Source: Pseudomonadota bacterium (GTDB taxonomy: Bacteria > Pseudomonadota > Gammaproteobacteria > Xanthomonadales > Rhodanobacteraceae). From it: DNA of 64,000 nt. Position 1 is the first letter of the stretch; every line of letters starts with the position of its first letter. The DNA lies in contig JAEWGO010000002.1 of NCBI GenBank assembly GCA_023388255.1, positions 124,001-188,000 on the forward strand, given 5' to 3'. The notes beneath the pieces were generated by a model. The model saw only the letters and a program-made list of their open reading frames with translations. It had not been told where the DNA came from and searched no databases. The translations under genes and the position numbers were made by a program. Below are positions 44,072-56,000 of this stretch, in pieces.

Positions 44072-47000
44072 TCAGCGGCGCCGGCGCCCGAGCGGCACGG
44101 CCGCCACGAACATGAGCAGCAGCGACATCAGTGCGAGCATCCAGCGTGCGTCGACCGGCACCGGCGTGACCGGTTCCACCGGACCGCCACCGCTGATCGT
44201 GGTGGTGACTGCGGAGGCATTGTTGTTCGCACTCGGGTCGGGCACGGTCGGCGAGTTCACGCTGGCGGTGTTGATGATGCTGCCATGGTAGCCGGCGTCG
44301 ATCGTGTAGGCGGCGGTCACCGATATGCTCGCACCGCTCGCCAATGCACCGATGGCACAGGGGAAGCCGCTGATACACGGTGCATCGGCAGAGACGAAGT
44401 GCATCCCGGCCGGTGTGGGATCGGCGAGCACCGCATCGGGCACGGCGTCCGGTCCGCGGTTCGCGATGACGAGCGTGTAGCTCACGGTCGAACCGGCAGT
44501 GGCCGTGGCGGGGCCGCTCTTGGCGATCGAGAGATCGGCAGACAAGGCCGGCACGGCGAGCAATGCAGTCGTCGCGCTGGCGGTGTTGTTGGCGGCATCC
44601 GGGTCCGGCGTGTCGCTCGCGACGCTCGCGGTGTTGACGATCGGATTCGCACCCGAATAGTTCGCCGGCACTGCGTAAGTGCTGGTGATCGTCGCGCTGG
44701 CGCCGCTGGCCAGCGTGCCGATCACGCACGGATACGCGCTGGCGCAATCGCCGCTGTTGCCCACGAAGCCGAGTCCCGCCGGGGTCGGATCGGAGACGAC
44801 GACGTTCGTCGCCGCATCCGGGCCGTCGTTGCGGACGACGATGGTGTAGGCGACGTCGCTGCCCGGCAAGGTGCTGGTCGGACCGCTCTTGCTGATTGCG
44901 AGGTCGGCCGAAGTCGCTGCCGCCACCACCGGCGTGGTCACGCTGCTGGCGTCGTTCGACGCATCCGGATCGATCGTCGTCGTCGTCACGCTCGCGGTGT
45001 TGACGATGCTCGCCCCGGCATAGCCGACGGGCACCGCGAACGTCGCGGTCACGATCGTGCTGGCGCCGTTCGGCAGATCGCCGAGCGCGCACGGGAACCC
45101 GCCCTGGCATGGCGTCGATGCGGACACGAACACGAGTCCGGCCGGCGTCGGGTCATCCAGTTGCACGGCGAGCGCGGCGTCCGGACCATGGTTCGTCACG
45201 GTCAGCGTGTAGACCACGCTGGTGCCGGCTACGACCTGCTGCGGGCCGCTCTTTTCAACCGCGATATCCGCGGCCGGCGCGCCGACCGCGGTGGTTGCCG
45301 ATGAACTGTCGTTGCCGGAATTGGAATCGACCACGCCGGCCGGCGCCGCGACCGTCGCGATGTTCGTGACGCTGAGCGGGCCCTGTGGCGCGATGCCGTG
45401 GATCATGACGATCACGACGCCGCCGCTCGGCAGGCTGCCGATCGTGCCGCCGACCGTGTTGCCGCTGACGTTCGGCTGACTGGCGCAGGCCGCGCCCCCG
45501 CTTTCGCCACCGCAGCTTGCGGTCACGCCGGTGATGCCGACCGGCACGTCGTCGCTGTAGCTGGCGCCGTTCGCCGGGCTCGGGCCATGGTTGGTGATCG
45601 TCAGCGTGTAATCGATCGTGCCGCCCGAAGCGACCGTCGCCGGCGCGCTCTTCACGATCGCCAGATCCGCGTTGCCGGGGCCGACATTGGTTTGCGCCGA
45701 GGACTGGTTGTTGGTCGTGTCCGGGTCCGGCGTGGCGCTGCTCGCGCTCGCGGTGTTGACGATCGGGTTCGCGCCGGCGTAGTCGGCCGGCACCGTGTAG
45801 GTCGACGTGATCGTCGCGCTGGCGCCGCTGGCGAGCGTGGCGATCGCGCACGGATAGGCCTGCGTGCAGTCGCCCGCGTTGCCGGCGAAGACCAGGCCCA
45901 CCGGCGTCGGATCGGTGACGACCACGCTGTTCGCATCGCTCGGCCCGTTGTTGGTCACCACGATCGTGTAGACCACGCTGTCGCCCGGCGTGACGCTGGC
46001 CGGGCCGCTCTTGACCACGGCGAGGTCGGCCTGCGGATTGCCGTTCAACGATGCGCTGGCGCTGTTGTTCGCCGGGTTCGGATCGGGCTGGTCGGCCGCG
46101 CTCACGCTGGCGGTGTTGGTGATCGAGCCGTCGGCGACGACCTTGGCGACGACGCTCAGCGTGGCCGTCGAGGTCGCACCGCCGGCGGTCAACGTGCCGA
46201 CCGTCCACAGCCCGCTCGCCGCCGCGTAGCTGCCTTGCGACGGCGTTGCGGAGACGAACTGGAGGCCGCCCGGCAACACGTCGGTCAGCACCACGCCGGT
46301 CGCGTCGGATGCGCCGTTGTTGTGCACGCTGACCGTGAACGTGACGTCGTCGCCGACGTTCGGGTTCGCGTTGTCGACGGTCTTGCTCACGGCGAGATCC
46401 GCTTCCTGGCCGTTGATCGACGCACCCGCGGCGTTGTTCGCGCCGACCGGATCGAACTGGTCCTCGTGCGTGATCGCCGCGCTGTTCATCACCGCGCCGG
46501 CCGCGTCGACCTGCACCGTGATCGCGAGCGTCGCGCTGGCGCCGTTGGCGAGCGCACCGACCGTCCACACGCCGCTGCCGGCGTCGTAGGCGGCGGCCGG
46601 ATCGGCGCTGACGAAGCTCACGCCGGCCGGCAGGTGGTCGGTGACTTCCACGCCGGTCGCATCGTTCGGGCCGTGGTTGGTCGCGGTCAGCGTGTAGGTC
46701 ACCTGGCTGCCGACGTTCGGCGTTGCGTTGTCGACCGTCTTGGCGAGGCCGATGTCGGCGCTCGCGCCGGCGTTCACCGAAGCACCGGCGTTGTTGTTGC
46801 TGGTGTCCGGATCGGGCTGGTCCGAGGCGCTGACCGCAACGGTATTGGTCAGGCTGCCCGGCTGCTCGACCGTGGCGATCATCGTCATCGTCGCGCTCGC
46901 GCCATTGGCGAGATCGCCGATCGTCCACACGCCGCTCGCGCTGTCGTAGCCGCCCTGCGACGGCGCCGCCGAGACGAAGGCGAAGCCGGACGGCAGGCTG

Positions 47001-50000
47001 TCGGTGACGGCCACGCCGCTCGCGTCGTTCGGGCCGTTGTTGGTGGCCGTGATCGTGAACATGACCTGCTCGCCGACGTGCGCTGCAGCGTTGTCGACGG
47101 TCTTGGCCAACGCGATGTCCGCCGCGCTGCCGACCGTCGTGTTGACGCTGGAGCTGTTGTCGCCGCTGTTCGGATCGGGCACGCCCGCCGGCGCCGCGAC
47201 CGTCGCCGTGTTGGCCAGGGTCTGCGCGCCGAACGGTGCGGTACCGCCGATCGTGATCGTCACCGAGCCGCCGGCCGGCAAGGTCGGAACGCTGCCGGAA
47301 ACGGTGTTGCCGGCCACGTTCGGTGTCGCGCAGGTCGCATTGCCGCTCGGCGAACCGCAGGTCGCGCTGACGCCGGTGATCGCAGCCGGAACCACGTCGG
47401 CATAGCTCGCGCCGTTTGCCGCGCTCGGGCCCGCATTGTGGATCAACAACGTGTAGCTGATCGTCGCACCGGACGCGATCGTCTGCGGACCGTTCTTGAC
47501 GATCGACAGATCGGCGGAAGCGTTGACCGTGGTGTTCGCGGTCGAGCTGTTGTTCGCCGGTGCCGGATCGGTCACGCCTTGCGGTGCCGCGATCGTCGCG
47601 GTGTTGCTGATCGGGCCGGCGTCGGCAGGTGCTGTGCCGTTGATCGTGATTGTCACGCTGCTGCCGCTCGGCAGGCTCGTGATCGTGCTGCCGACGGCGT
47701 TGCCGGAAACGTTGACCGCGCCGCAACTCGCACCACCCGTCGGCGTGCCGCACGACGCACTGACATTGGTGATGCCAGCGGGCACGTTGTCGGCGAACGG
47801 CGCGCCGGCGACATCGCTCGGGCCTGCGTTGCTGACGACGACGCTGTAGCTGATCGGGGCGCCGGCGGTGATCGTCGCGGGGCCGGTCTTCACGACTGCG
47901 AGATCCGCGACTGCTGCAATCGTCGTGTCAACGGCGCTGCTGTTGTTGGCGGGTGTCGAATCGGTCGGGCTGCTGACTGTCGCGATGTTCGTCACCACGC
48001 CGCCGAGATTGGCCGGGATCGCATAGATCGCCGTCACGCTGATGCCGGCACCGCTCGCCATGTTGCCGAGGTTGCACGGGAAACCGCTCGCGCACGGCGC
48101 ATCTGCCGACACGAACGTCAGGCCGGTCGGCGTCGGATCGGCCAATGACACGTTCGCCGCCGTCGACGGACCCGCATTCGTCACCGCAAGCATGTAGCTG
48201 ATCGTGGTGCCGGCGACCGCGGTATTCGGCCCGCTCTTCACGACCTGTACGTCGGCCGTCGCAGTGACCGTCGTATCGACCGTGCTGCTGTTGTTGATGA
48301 CGATCGGATCGGTGACGCCGCTCGGCGGTGTCGCAGTCGCGGTGTTGCTCAGCGCCGCAGCGTCGGCCGGCGCTGTGCCGTTGATCGTGAACGTCACGCT
48401 GGCGCCACTCGGCAAGGTCGTGATCGTGCTGGTGACCGCGTTGCCGGACACGTTTGCCGCGCCGCACACCGCACCATTCGTCGGCGTGCCGCAGCTCGCG
48501 CTCACGCCGTTGATGGCGGCGGGAACCGGATCGCTGAAGGTCGTTCCGTTCGCATCGCTCGGGCCGTGATTGGTGACGACCACGCCGTAAGTGATCGCAC
48601 CACTCGCGGTGACCGTGACCGGCCCGGTCTTGTGCACCTCGATGTCGGCGCTGCGCACGAGCGGCGTCGTCACCGAACTGCTGTTGTCGCTTGGCGTCGG
48701 ATCGCCGGTCGGACTGGTCACCGTCGCGGTGTTGATGATCGACGCGGTCGCGCTGGACGGCACCGCGAACGTCACCGTGACCGTCGAGGTCGCGCCGTTC
48801 GCAAGCGTGCCGAGATCGCACGGGAAACCGGTCGCGCACGGCGCATCGGCCGAGACGAAGGTCAGCCCTGCCGGTGTCGGATCGTCCAGAGACGCGTTCG
48901 CCGCAGGCGACGGGCCGTGGTTCGTTACCGCCAACGTGTAGGTGACCTGCTGGCCCGCAGTCGCGGTCGCCGGACCGGTCTTCACGATGCTCAGGTCGGC
49001 GCTCGCCACCGGCGCCACCGGAACACTCGACGTGTTGTTGGCCGGATTCGGATCGGGCTGGTCGAGACTCGTCAACGATGCGGTGTTTATGAAGCCGGCA
49101 TCGGTGTCGACGCTCGCGGCGATCGTCAAGGTCGCGGTGGCGCCGACGCCGGTCGCGGCAAGATTGCCGATCGTCCAGACGCCGGTCGTCGTGTTGTAGG
49201 TGCCCTGCGACGGCGTCGCCGAAACGAGCCCGAGGCCCGTCGGCAGCGCGTCGGTGACCACCACGCCGGTCGCGTTGCTCGGACCATTGTTCGTCGTGGT
49301 AATCGTGAACGTGATCGTATCGCCGCGCACCGGATTGGCGTCGTCGACGATCTTCACGACCTGGATGTCGGCCGACTGGCCGTTCACCGTCACGCCACCA
49401 CTGTTGTTCGCCGGGTTCGGATCGTGCTGGTCGGCCGTCGCGACGGACGCCGTGTTGGTGATGTCGCCCGGCAAGGTGACCGTCGCAACGATCGCCAGCG
49501 ACGCCGAAGTGCCGTTGGCGAGCGCACCGACGGTCCACACGCCGTTCGCGTCGTCGTGCGTGCCCTGCGACGGCGTCGCCGAGACGAACACGAGGCCAGG
49601 CGGCAACTGGTCGTCGACGACCACGCCGGTAGCATCGTTCGGACCGGCGTTCGCAACCGTGATCGTGTAGGTCACGTTGGTGCCGAGGTTCGGCGTCGCG
49701 TTGCTGACCGTCTTGCCGACCTGCAGGTCAGCAGATGGTTGCGCGTTCAAACTCGCCGAGCCCGCGTTGTTGCTGGTATCCGGATCGAACTGGTCACCGG
49801 CCGTCTTGGTCGCCGTGTTCGTCAGGCTGCCCGGCGTCAACACCTTCGCGGTGAGCTGCAGGCTGGCACTGGCGCCGTTGGCCAGCGCGCCGACCGTCCA
49901 CAGGCCGGTGCCGGCAACATACGTGCCTTGCGACGGCGTCGCCGAGACGAATGCGAGGCCGTTCGGCAGCGCATCGGTGATCGCCACGCCGGTCGCATTG

Positions 50001-53000
50001 TTCGGTCCGTTGTTCGTCGCCGTGATCGTGAACGTCACGTTCTCGCCGACGTTCGGCGCCGCGTTGTCGACCGTCTTCGTCACTGCAACGTCGGCCGACG
50101 CCGCGACCGGAACGGTGACCGAACCGATGCAATGCGCCGCGACCGGGCAAGTGCTGTCGCCACCGCCGCTCGCGGTCGCGCTGTTGTTCGCGTTCGCTGC
50201 GTTCGCGGCAACGTTCACGTTCAGCGTCAGAGTGCTGCTGGCGTTTGTGGCTAGCGTGCCCGAGTAGATGCAATTCAGCATCGTGGCCGTGCTGCCGGTG
50301 CAATTCCAGTTCGCGCCGCTTGTGATGCTGCTGAAGGTGAGGCCGCTCGGCAGGTTGTCGGTGACCGTGATCGCGCCGGTCGTCGAACCCGTGCCGGTAT
50401 TGGTCAGGGTCAACATGTAGCTCGCCGGCTGGCCGACCGTAAACGGCGTCGGGCTGGCCGTCTTGGTCAGCGTCAGTTGCGGCGGCAGCAAGGTCGTCGT
50501 CGCGCTGCCGGTGTTGTTGCCGGGCAGCGGATCGTTCGTGCCGGCCGGCGCGGTCGCACTTGCGCTGTTGGTGATCGAGGTGCCGCTGGTCGGCGCGGTG
50601 CCAGTGATCGTGAACGTCACGCTGGCGTCATTCGGCAAGGTCGTGATCGTGCTGCTGACCGTGCTGCCGGCGACCGCGACCGTGCCGCAGGCCGCTCCCG
50701 CGGTCGGCGAGCCGCAACTCGCGCTGATCGCCGTGATGCCGGCCGGCACGGCGTCGGTGAAGGTCGCGCCATTCGCATCGCTCGGGCCGTGATTGGTCAC
50801 GACAACTGAGTACGTCAACGCCCCGCCGTAGCTGGACGATGCCGTGCCGGTCTTGACCACTTGCAGGTCCGCCGCACGCGCGACCGGTGTGGTCGCCGTG
50901 CTCGAATCGTTGCCGGTGTTCGGATCTTCCGTCGTGCTCGACGCGCTGGCGGTATTGACGATCGATGCTGCGCTGAAACCCGCCGGAATCGAATAACTCA
51001 CGTCGACATTGACGGTGGCGCCGGCGGCAAGATCGCCGAGCGCGCACGGGAAGCCGCTGGCGCAGGGCGCGCTTGCGGATATGAAGGTCAGGCCGGCCGG
51101 CGTCGGATCGGCGAGGCTCGCCGCCAGTGCCGTGCTCGGGCCGTGATTGGTCACGGCGATGGTATAGCTGATCGTGGTGCCGGCGACCGCGCTCGCGGGA
51201 CCGGTCTTGACCACGCCAAGATCGGCCAGTGCGGTGACCTCGGTGGCGACATTGGACGTGTTGTTGCCTGCAACCGGATCGATCACGCCGGCCGGCGCCG
51301 CGATCGTTGCCGTGTTCGACAGCGTGGCCGCATTCACCGGCGCGTCGCCACTGATCGTGAAGGTCACGCTGGCGCCCGTCGGCAAGGTCGTGATCGTGCT
51401 GCTGACCGCGTTGCCGGTCGTGTTGACCGTGCCGCAGACCGCGCCATTGGTCGGCGCGCCGCAGCTCGCGCTCACGCCAGTGATCGCGGCCGGAACCGGA
51501 TCGCTGAACAGCGCGCCGTGCGCATCGCTCGGCCCATGGTTGGTGACGACCACGCTGTAGCTGATCGCAGCGTCAGCGGTGACACTGGCGGGGCCGCTCT
51601 TGGCGACCGCCAGATCCGCGCTGCGCACGATCGGCGTGGTCACCATGCTGGTGTCGTTGGCCGGCGTGGTGTCGGTCGGACTGCTCGCGTTCGCGATGTT
51701 CGTGATCGTGGCGGTCGCGCCGGATGGCACGGAGAACGTCGCCGTAACCGTCGTCGTCGCGCCGTTGGCGAGCGTGCCGAGATCGCACGGGAAACCGGTC
51801 GCGCACGGCGCATCGGCCGAGACGAAGGTCAGCCCCGCCGGTGTCGGATCGTCCAACGACACGTTCGCCGCCGACGATGGGCCGTGATTCGTCACGGCCA
51901 GCGTGTAGGTGACGTTCTGGCCCGCCGTCGCGCTCGCCGGGCCGGTCTTCACGATCTCGATGTCCGCGTTGGCGACCGGCGCAACCGCCACGCTGGAACT
52001 GTTGTTGGCCGGGTTCGGATCGGTCTGGTCGAGCGCGCTCAGTGCTGCCGTGTTGGTGAAGCCGGCATCGGTGTCGACACTCGCGGTGATCGTCAAGGTC
52101 CCGGTGGCGCCGGCGCCGCTGGCGGCAAGATTGCCGATCGTCCAGACGCCGTTCGCGCTGTTGTAGTTGCCTTGCGACGGCGTCGCAGAAACGAGGGAGA
52201 TGCCCGCCGGCAGCACGTCCGTGACGGCCACGCCGGTAGCTGCGCTCGGTCCGTTGTTGGTCGTCGTGATCGTGAACGTGATCGTGTTGCCGCGTACCGG
52301 GTTCGCGTTGTCGACGCCCTTCACAACCTGGATGTCGGCCGACTGGCCGTTGATCGTCACACCGGCACTGTCGTTCGCCGGGTTCGGATCGTGTTGGTTT
52401 GTCGCGGCAACCGATGCCGTGTTCGTGAGATCGCCCGGCAAGGTCACGGTCGCGACCACGACCAGGGTCGCATCCGCCGCGTTGGCGAGCGCGCCGACAG
52501 TCCAGACGCCGGTGCCTGCGTTATAGCTGCCCTGCGACGGCGCTGCCGTCACGAGATTCAGCCCCAGCGGCAGCAGGTCGTCGATGACCACGCCGGTCGC
52601 GCCATTCGGACCCGCGTTGTGCACGCTGATCGTGTAGGTCACGTTGGTGCCGAGGTTCGGCGTCGTGTTGTCGACGGTCTTGCTGATCTGCAGGTCGGCG
52701 GTCGGATTCGCATTCAGGCTCGCCGAACCCGCGTTGTTGCCGCTGACCGGATCGAACTGGTCGCCGGCCGTCTTCGTGGCGGTGTTGCTCAACGTGCCGG
52801 CCTGAAGCACGGCTGCCTTGAGCTGCAGGGTGGCGCTCGCGCCATTGGCGAGCGCACCGACGGTCCACAGGCCGGTGCCGGCAACGTACGTGCCTTGCGA
52901 CGGCGTCGCCGAGACGAACGCGAGGCCGTTCGGCAGCGCATCGGTGATCGCCACGCCGGTCGCATTGTTCGGGCCGTTGTTCGTCGCCGTGATGGTGAAC

Positions 53001-56000
53001 GTCACGTTCTCGCCGACGTTCGGCGCCGCGTTGTCGACCACCTTGGTCACCGCGATGTCGGCAGCCGCATTCACGGGCACCGTTGTGCTGCCTTGGCAAC
53101 GAGAAGCCGCGGGACAGCCGGCATCGCCGCCACCGCTCGCCGTGGCGGTGTTGTTGGCGTTCGCCGCGTTCGCCGCGACGGTCACGTTCAAGATCAGCGT
53201 CGTGCTCGCGTTCGCCGCCAGCGTGCCCGCGTAACTGCAGCTTACTGCCGTTGTGCCGCTGCAACTCCAGTTCGCACCACCGAAGCTGGCGAGCGTGATG
53301 CCGCTCGGCAAATTGTCGCTGACCGTGATCGCGCCGGAGGTCGGACCCGTGCCGGTATTGGCGACCGTGATCGTGTAGCTCGCCGGTTGGCCGACCGTGA
53401 ACGGGTTCGGTGTCGCCGTCTTCGTCACGGTCAACTGTGGCTGCAGCAGCGTCGTCGTCGCGCTGCCGGCATTGTTGCCCGGCGTCGGATCGGTGGTACC
53501 AGCGGGCGGATTGGCGCTTGCGGTGTTGGTGATCGAAGTACCGCTGCTCGGCGCCGTGCCGTTGATCGTGTAGGTCACGCTGCCGTTCGCCGGCAAGGTC
53601 GCAATCGTCGCGCTGACGGTGTTGCCGGCCACGCTCGGCGTCACGCAGATCGCACCGCCGCTCATGCCTGCGCAGCTCGCGCCGACACCGGTGATGCCAG
53701 CCGGCACCGCATCGCTGAAGGTCGTGCCATTGGCATTGCCGGGACCGTGGTTCGTCACCACCACCGTGTAACTCAACGCGCCGCCATAGCCGACGCTCGC
53801 AGTGCCACTCTTCACCACTTCGATGTCGGCGCGCAGCGCCGCGGTATCGGTATCGGTCGCGCTGTTGTTGGCCGTGTTCGGATCGGTCACGCCGACCGGT
53901 GCTGCCACCGTGGCGGTATTCGACAGCGAACCCGTCGCCGCCGGACTCACGACACCGCTGACGGTGAACGTCACCTGGCCGCTCACGGGAATCGAAACCG
54001 CCACCGCAGCGAGGTTGCCGGCGCCCGAAGGCGGACACGTCGCCCCTCCGCTGCCGACACACGACCAGGTCGCGCCGGTCAATGCCGCCGGCAATGTATC
54101 CGTCACGCTCGCATTGGGCGCATTGCTCGGCCCGGCATTGGCAACCACGATCGTGTACGTCACCGGCGTACCCGGCGTGTAGGTCGTGCTGCCGTCGGTC
54201 TTGGTGATCGACAGATCCGCAGACAGGGTCACCGGATTCGTTGTCTGCGCACACTGCGCATTGCCGGCGTTCGGGCAGGTCGGCAACGGATCGGGATCGC
54301 CACCACCGGCAGCGGCCACGGTATTGGTGAGCGAACCTGTCGCCGTTGCGGGGATCGCGACATTGATGCGCACGGTGGCCGAGCCGCCGACCGCGATCGG
54401 CGCACTCGGCGTGAAGGTGCAGGTCAGCGTGCCGGTCGCCGGCAACGCGCCGCAGGATATGCTGCCATTGCCGCTCGACACGGCCGTTGCCGAGATGCCC
54501 GCGGGCAGGGTGTCGACCAGGGTGATCGCTCCCGCGGTCGGCGCGCTGCCGCTGTTCTGCACGGCGATCTGGTAGTAGCCGTCGGCTGCAGCACCGGCCT
54601 GCCCTGCCACCAGCGAACCCTGCACGGATTTGGTGACGCTGAGTTGCGGCACGACGACGTTCAGTACCTCGTCGGCGACGAGATTGGTGAGGTTGTTGGT
54701 GCCGGTGATGCTGGCGTTGGTGTTGTGATAAGTGCCGGCCGCAGCCGCGGTCACGTCGACGGACACCATGCAGACGTTCTGGCTGCCGACGGCGGCTGCG
54801 CCGCTGGTGCTCGCGCCGGTGACCTTGACGGTGCCGGTGCCGGCGGCAGCGACCACGGCCATGCCGGATGGCAGCGTCCCTGTCATCGCGCCACCTGCCG
54901 GGCAATTGGTGCGGATGTTCGGCGTCGGCGCGACCACCATGCCGGTCGGCAACGTGTCGAGGAAGTTGATGCTGGCCGTCGTGTTGACGGATTTGTTGGA
55001 GAGACTGAAGGTCAGCGTGGAAACGCCGTTCGGCGCGATCGTCGCCGGGCTGAATGCCTTGGTCAGGTCGACCGCTGCGGTTGCGAAGGTGACGCGGTAT
55101 TCGGCCGTGAATGTGGTGGCGTTGGCCGGAACGTTCCACTGCGCGGCAATCGCGTTGTCGGTGTTGGCATTGGTGTCGACGGTATCGTCGAGATTGCCCG
55201 TGCCGGTGACGCACGGACTAGCCGGCGTGTTCTGGCTCCGACAGATCAGTCCGGGCGGATACGAGTAGGTTCCCGAGAAGAAGCGATCCCAGATCGGAGT
55301 GCCCGACGAAGGCTCCCACCACAGCGCTTCGAACTGGGCGTTCTTGGTCACACCGACCACGTCCGGGATGCCGCTGGTATTGCTGGGGCTGGTGCGGACG
55401 AAGCCCGGGCCGTTGTCGCCCCCTTGCAGATAGGTGTCGATCGCCTGATAGAGCTTGACCGTGGCCCCGCTGGTCGGCAGGCCGGTCACGTCGACATGCC
55501 GCGTGAACCATCCCTGCGGCTTGATGTAACTGTCGATGATCGTGACGGTGATGCCGTTGTCGGCCGCCACCGAGGGTTTCAGTACCGTGGTGACGGTCCA
55601 CGGTGACGCGGCCGTTCCGGCGCCGGTGGTCGCGCTCTGCGAGGTCTGCGTGAACAGGGAAAAACCACCCCCGTTCGCATTGTTGTCATTGGTATAGACA
55701 CGGGTTGTCGCGTTGGTGCCGCGGTCGACTCGCAGGTAGACGCTGTTGAAGAGGGTGCCGCTGGTCGGTGTCGCGCCCTGGCTGTAGACCTGCCCGCTGC
55801 CGCCCAGCCTGATCTGGATCTGGCTGTTGCTGCCCCAATACAGACGCAGGCCATCCGATCCGTCCGCGAGGACGCCGCCGGTCGGATTGATGTCGCGTTG
55901 CGTCGTCGCGCCCGCTGCATGGAGGGCAGGCGCCGCCGCCAGCGATGCGACAAACGAGAATCCGAGGGCAAACGAGCGGATGGATCCGAATGGGTTCTTC

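Noticed and set aside
45398..48148. 916-codon open frame on the plus strand
   Set aside because: Same reason: a shadow of the DUF11 repeats, without ribosome-binding site or recognisable motif.
50861..55606. 1581-codon open frame on the plus strand
   Set aside because: It is antisense to the DUF11 array; composition is Arg/Gly/Ala-rich with no domain, and it is open because GC-rich repeats rarely give stops in that frame.
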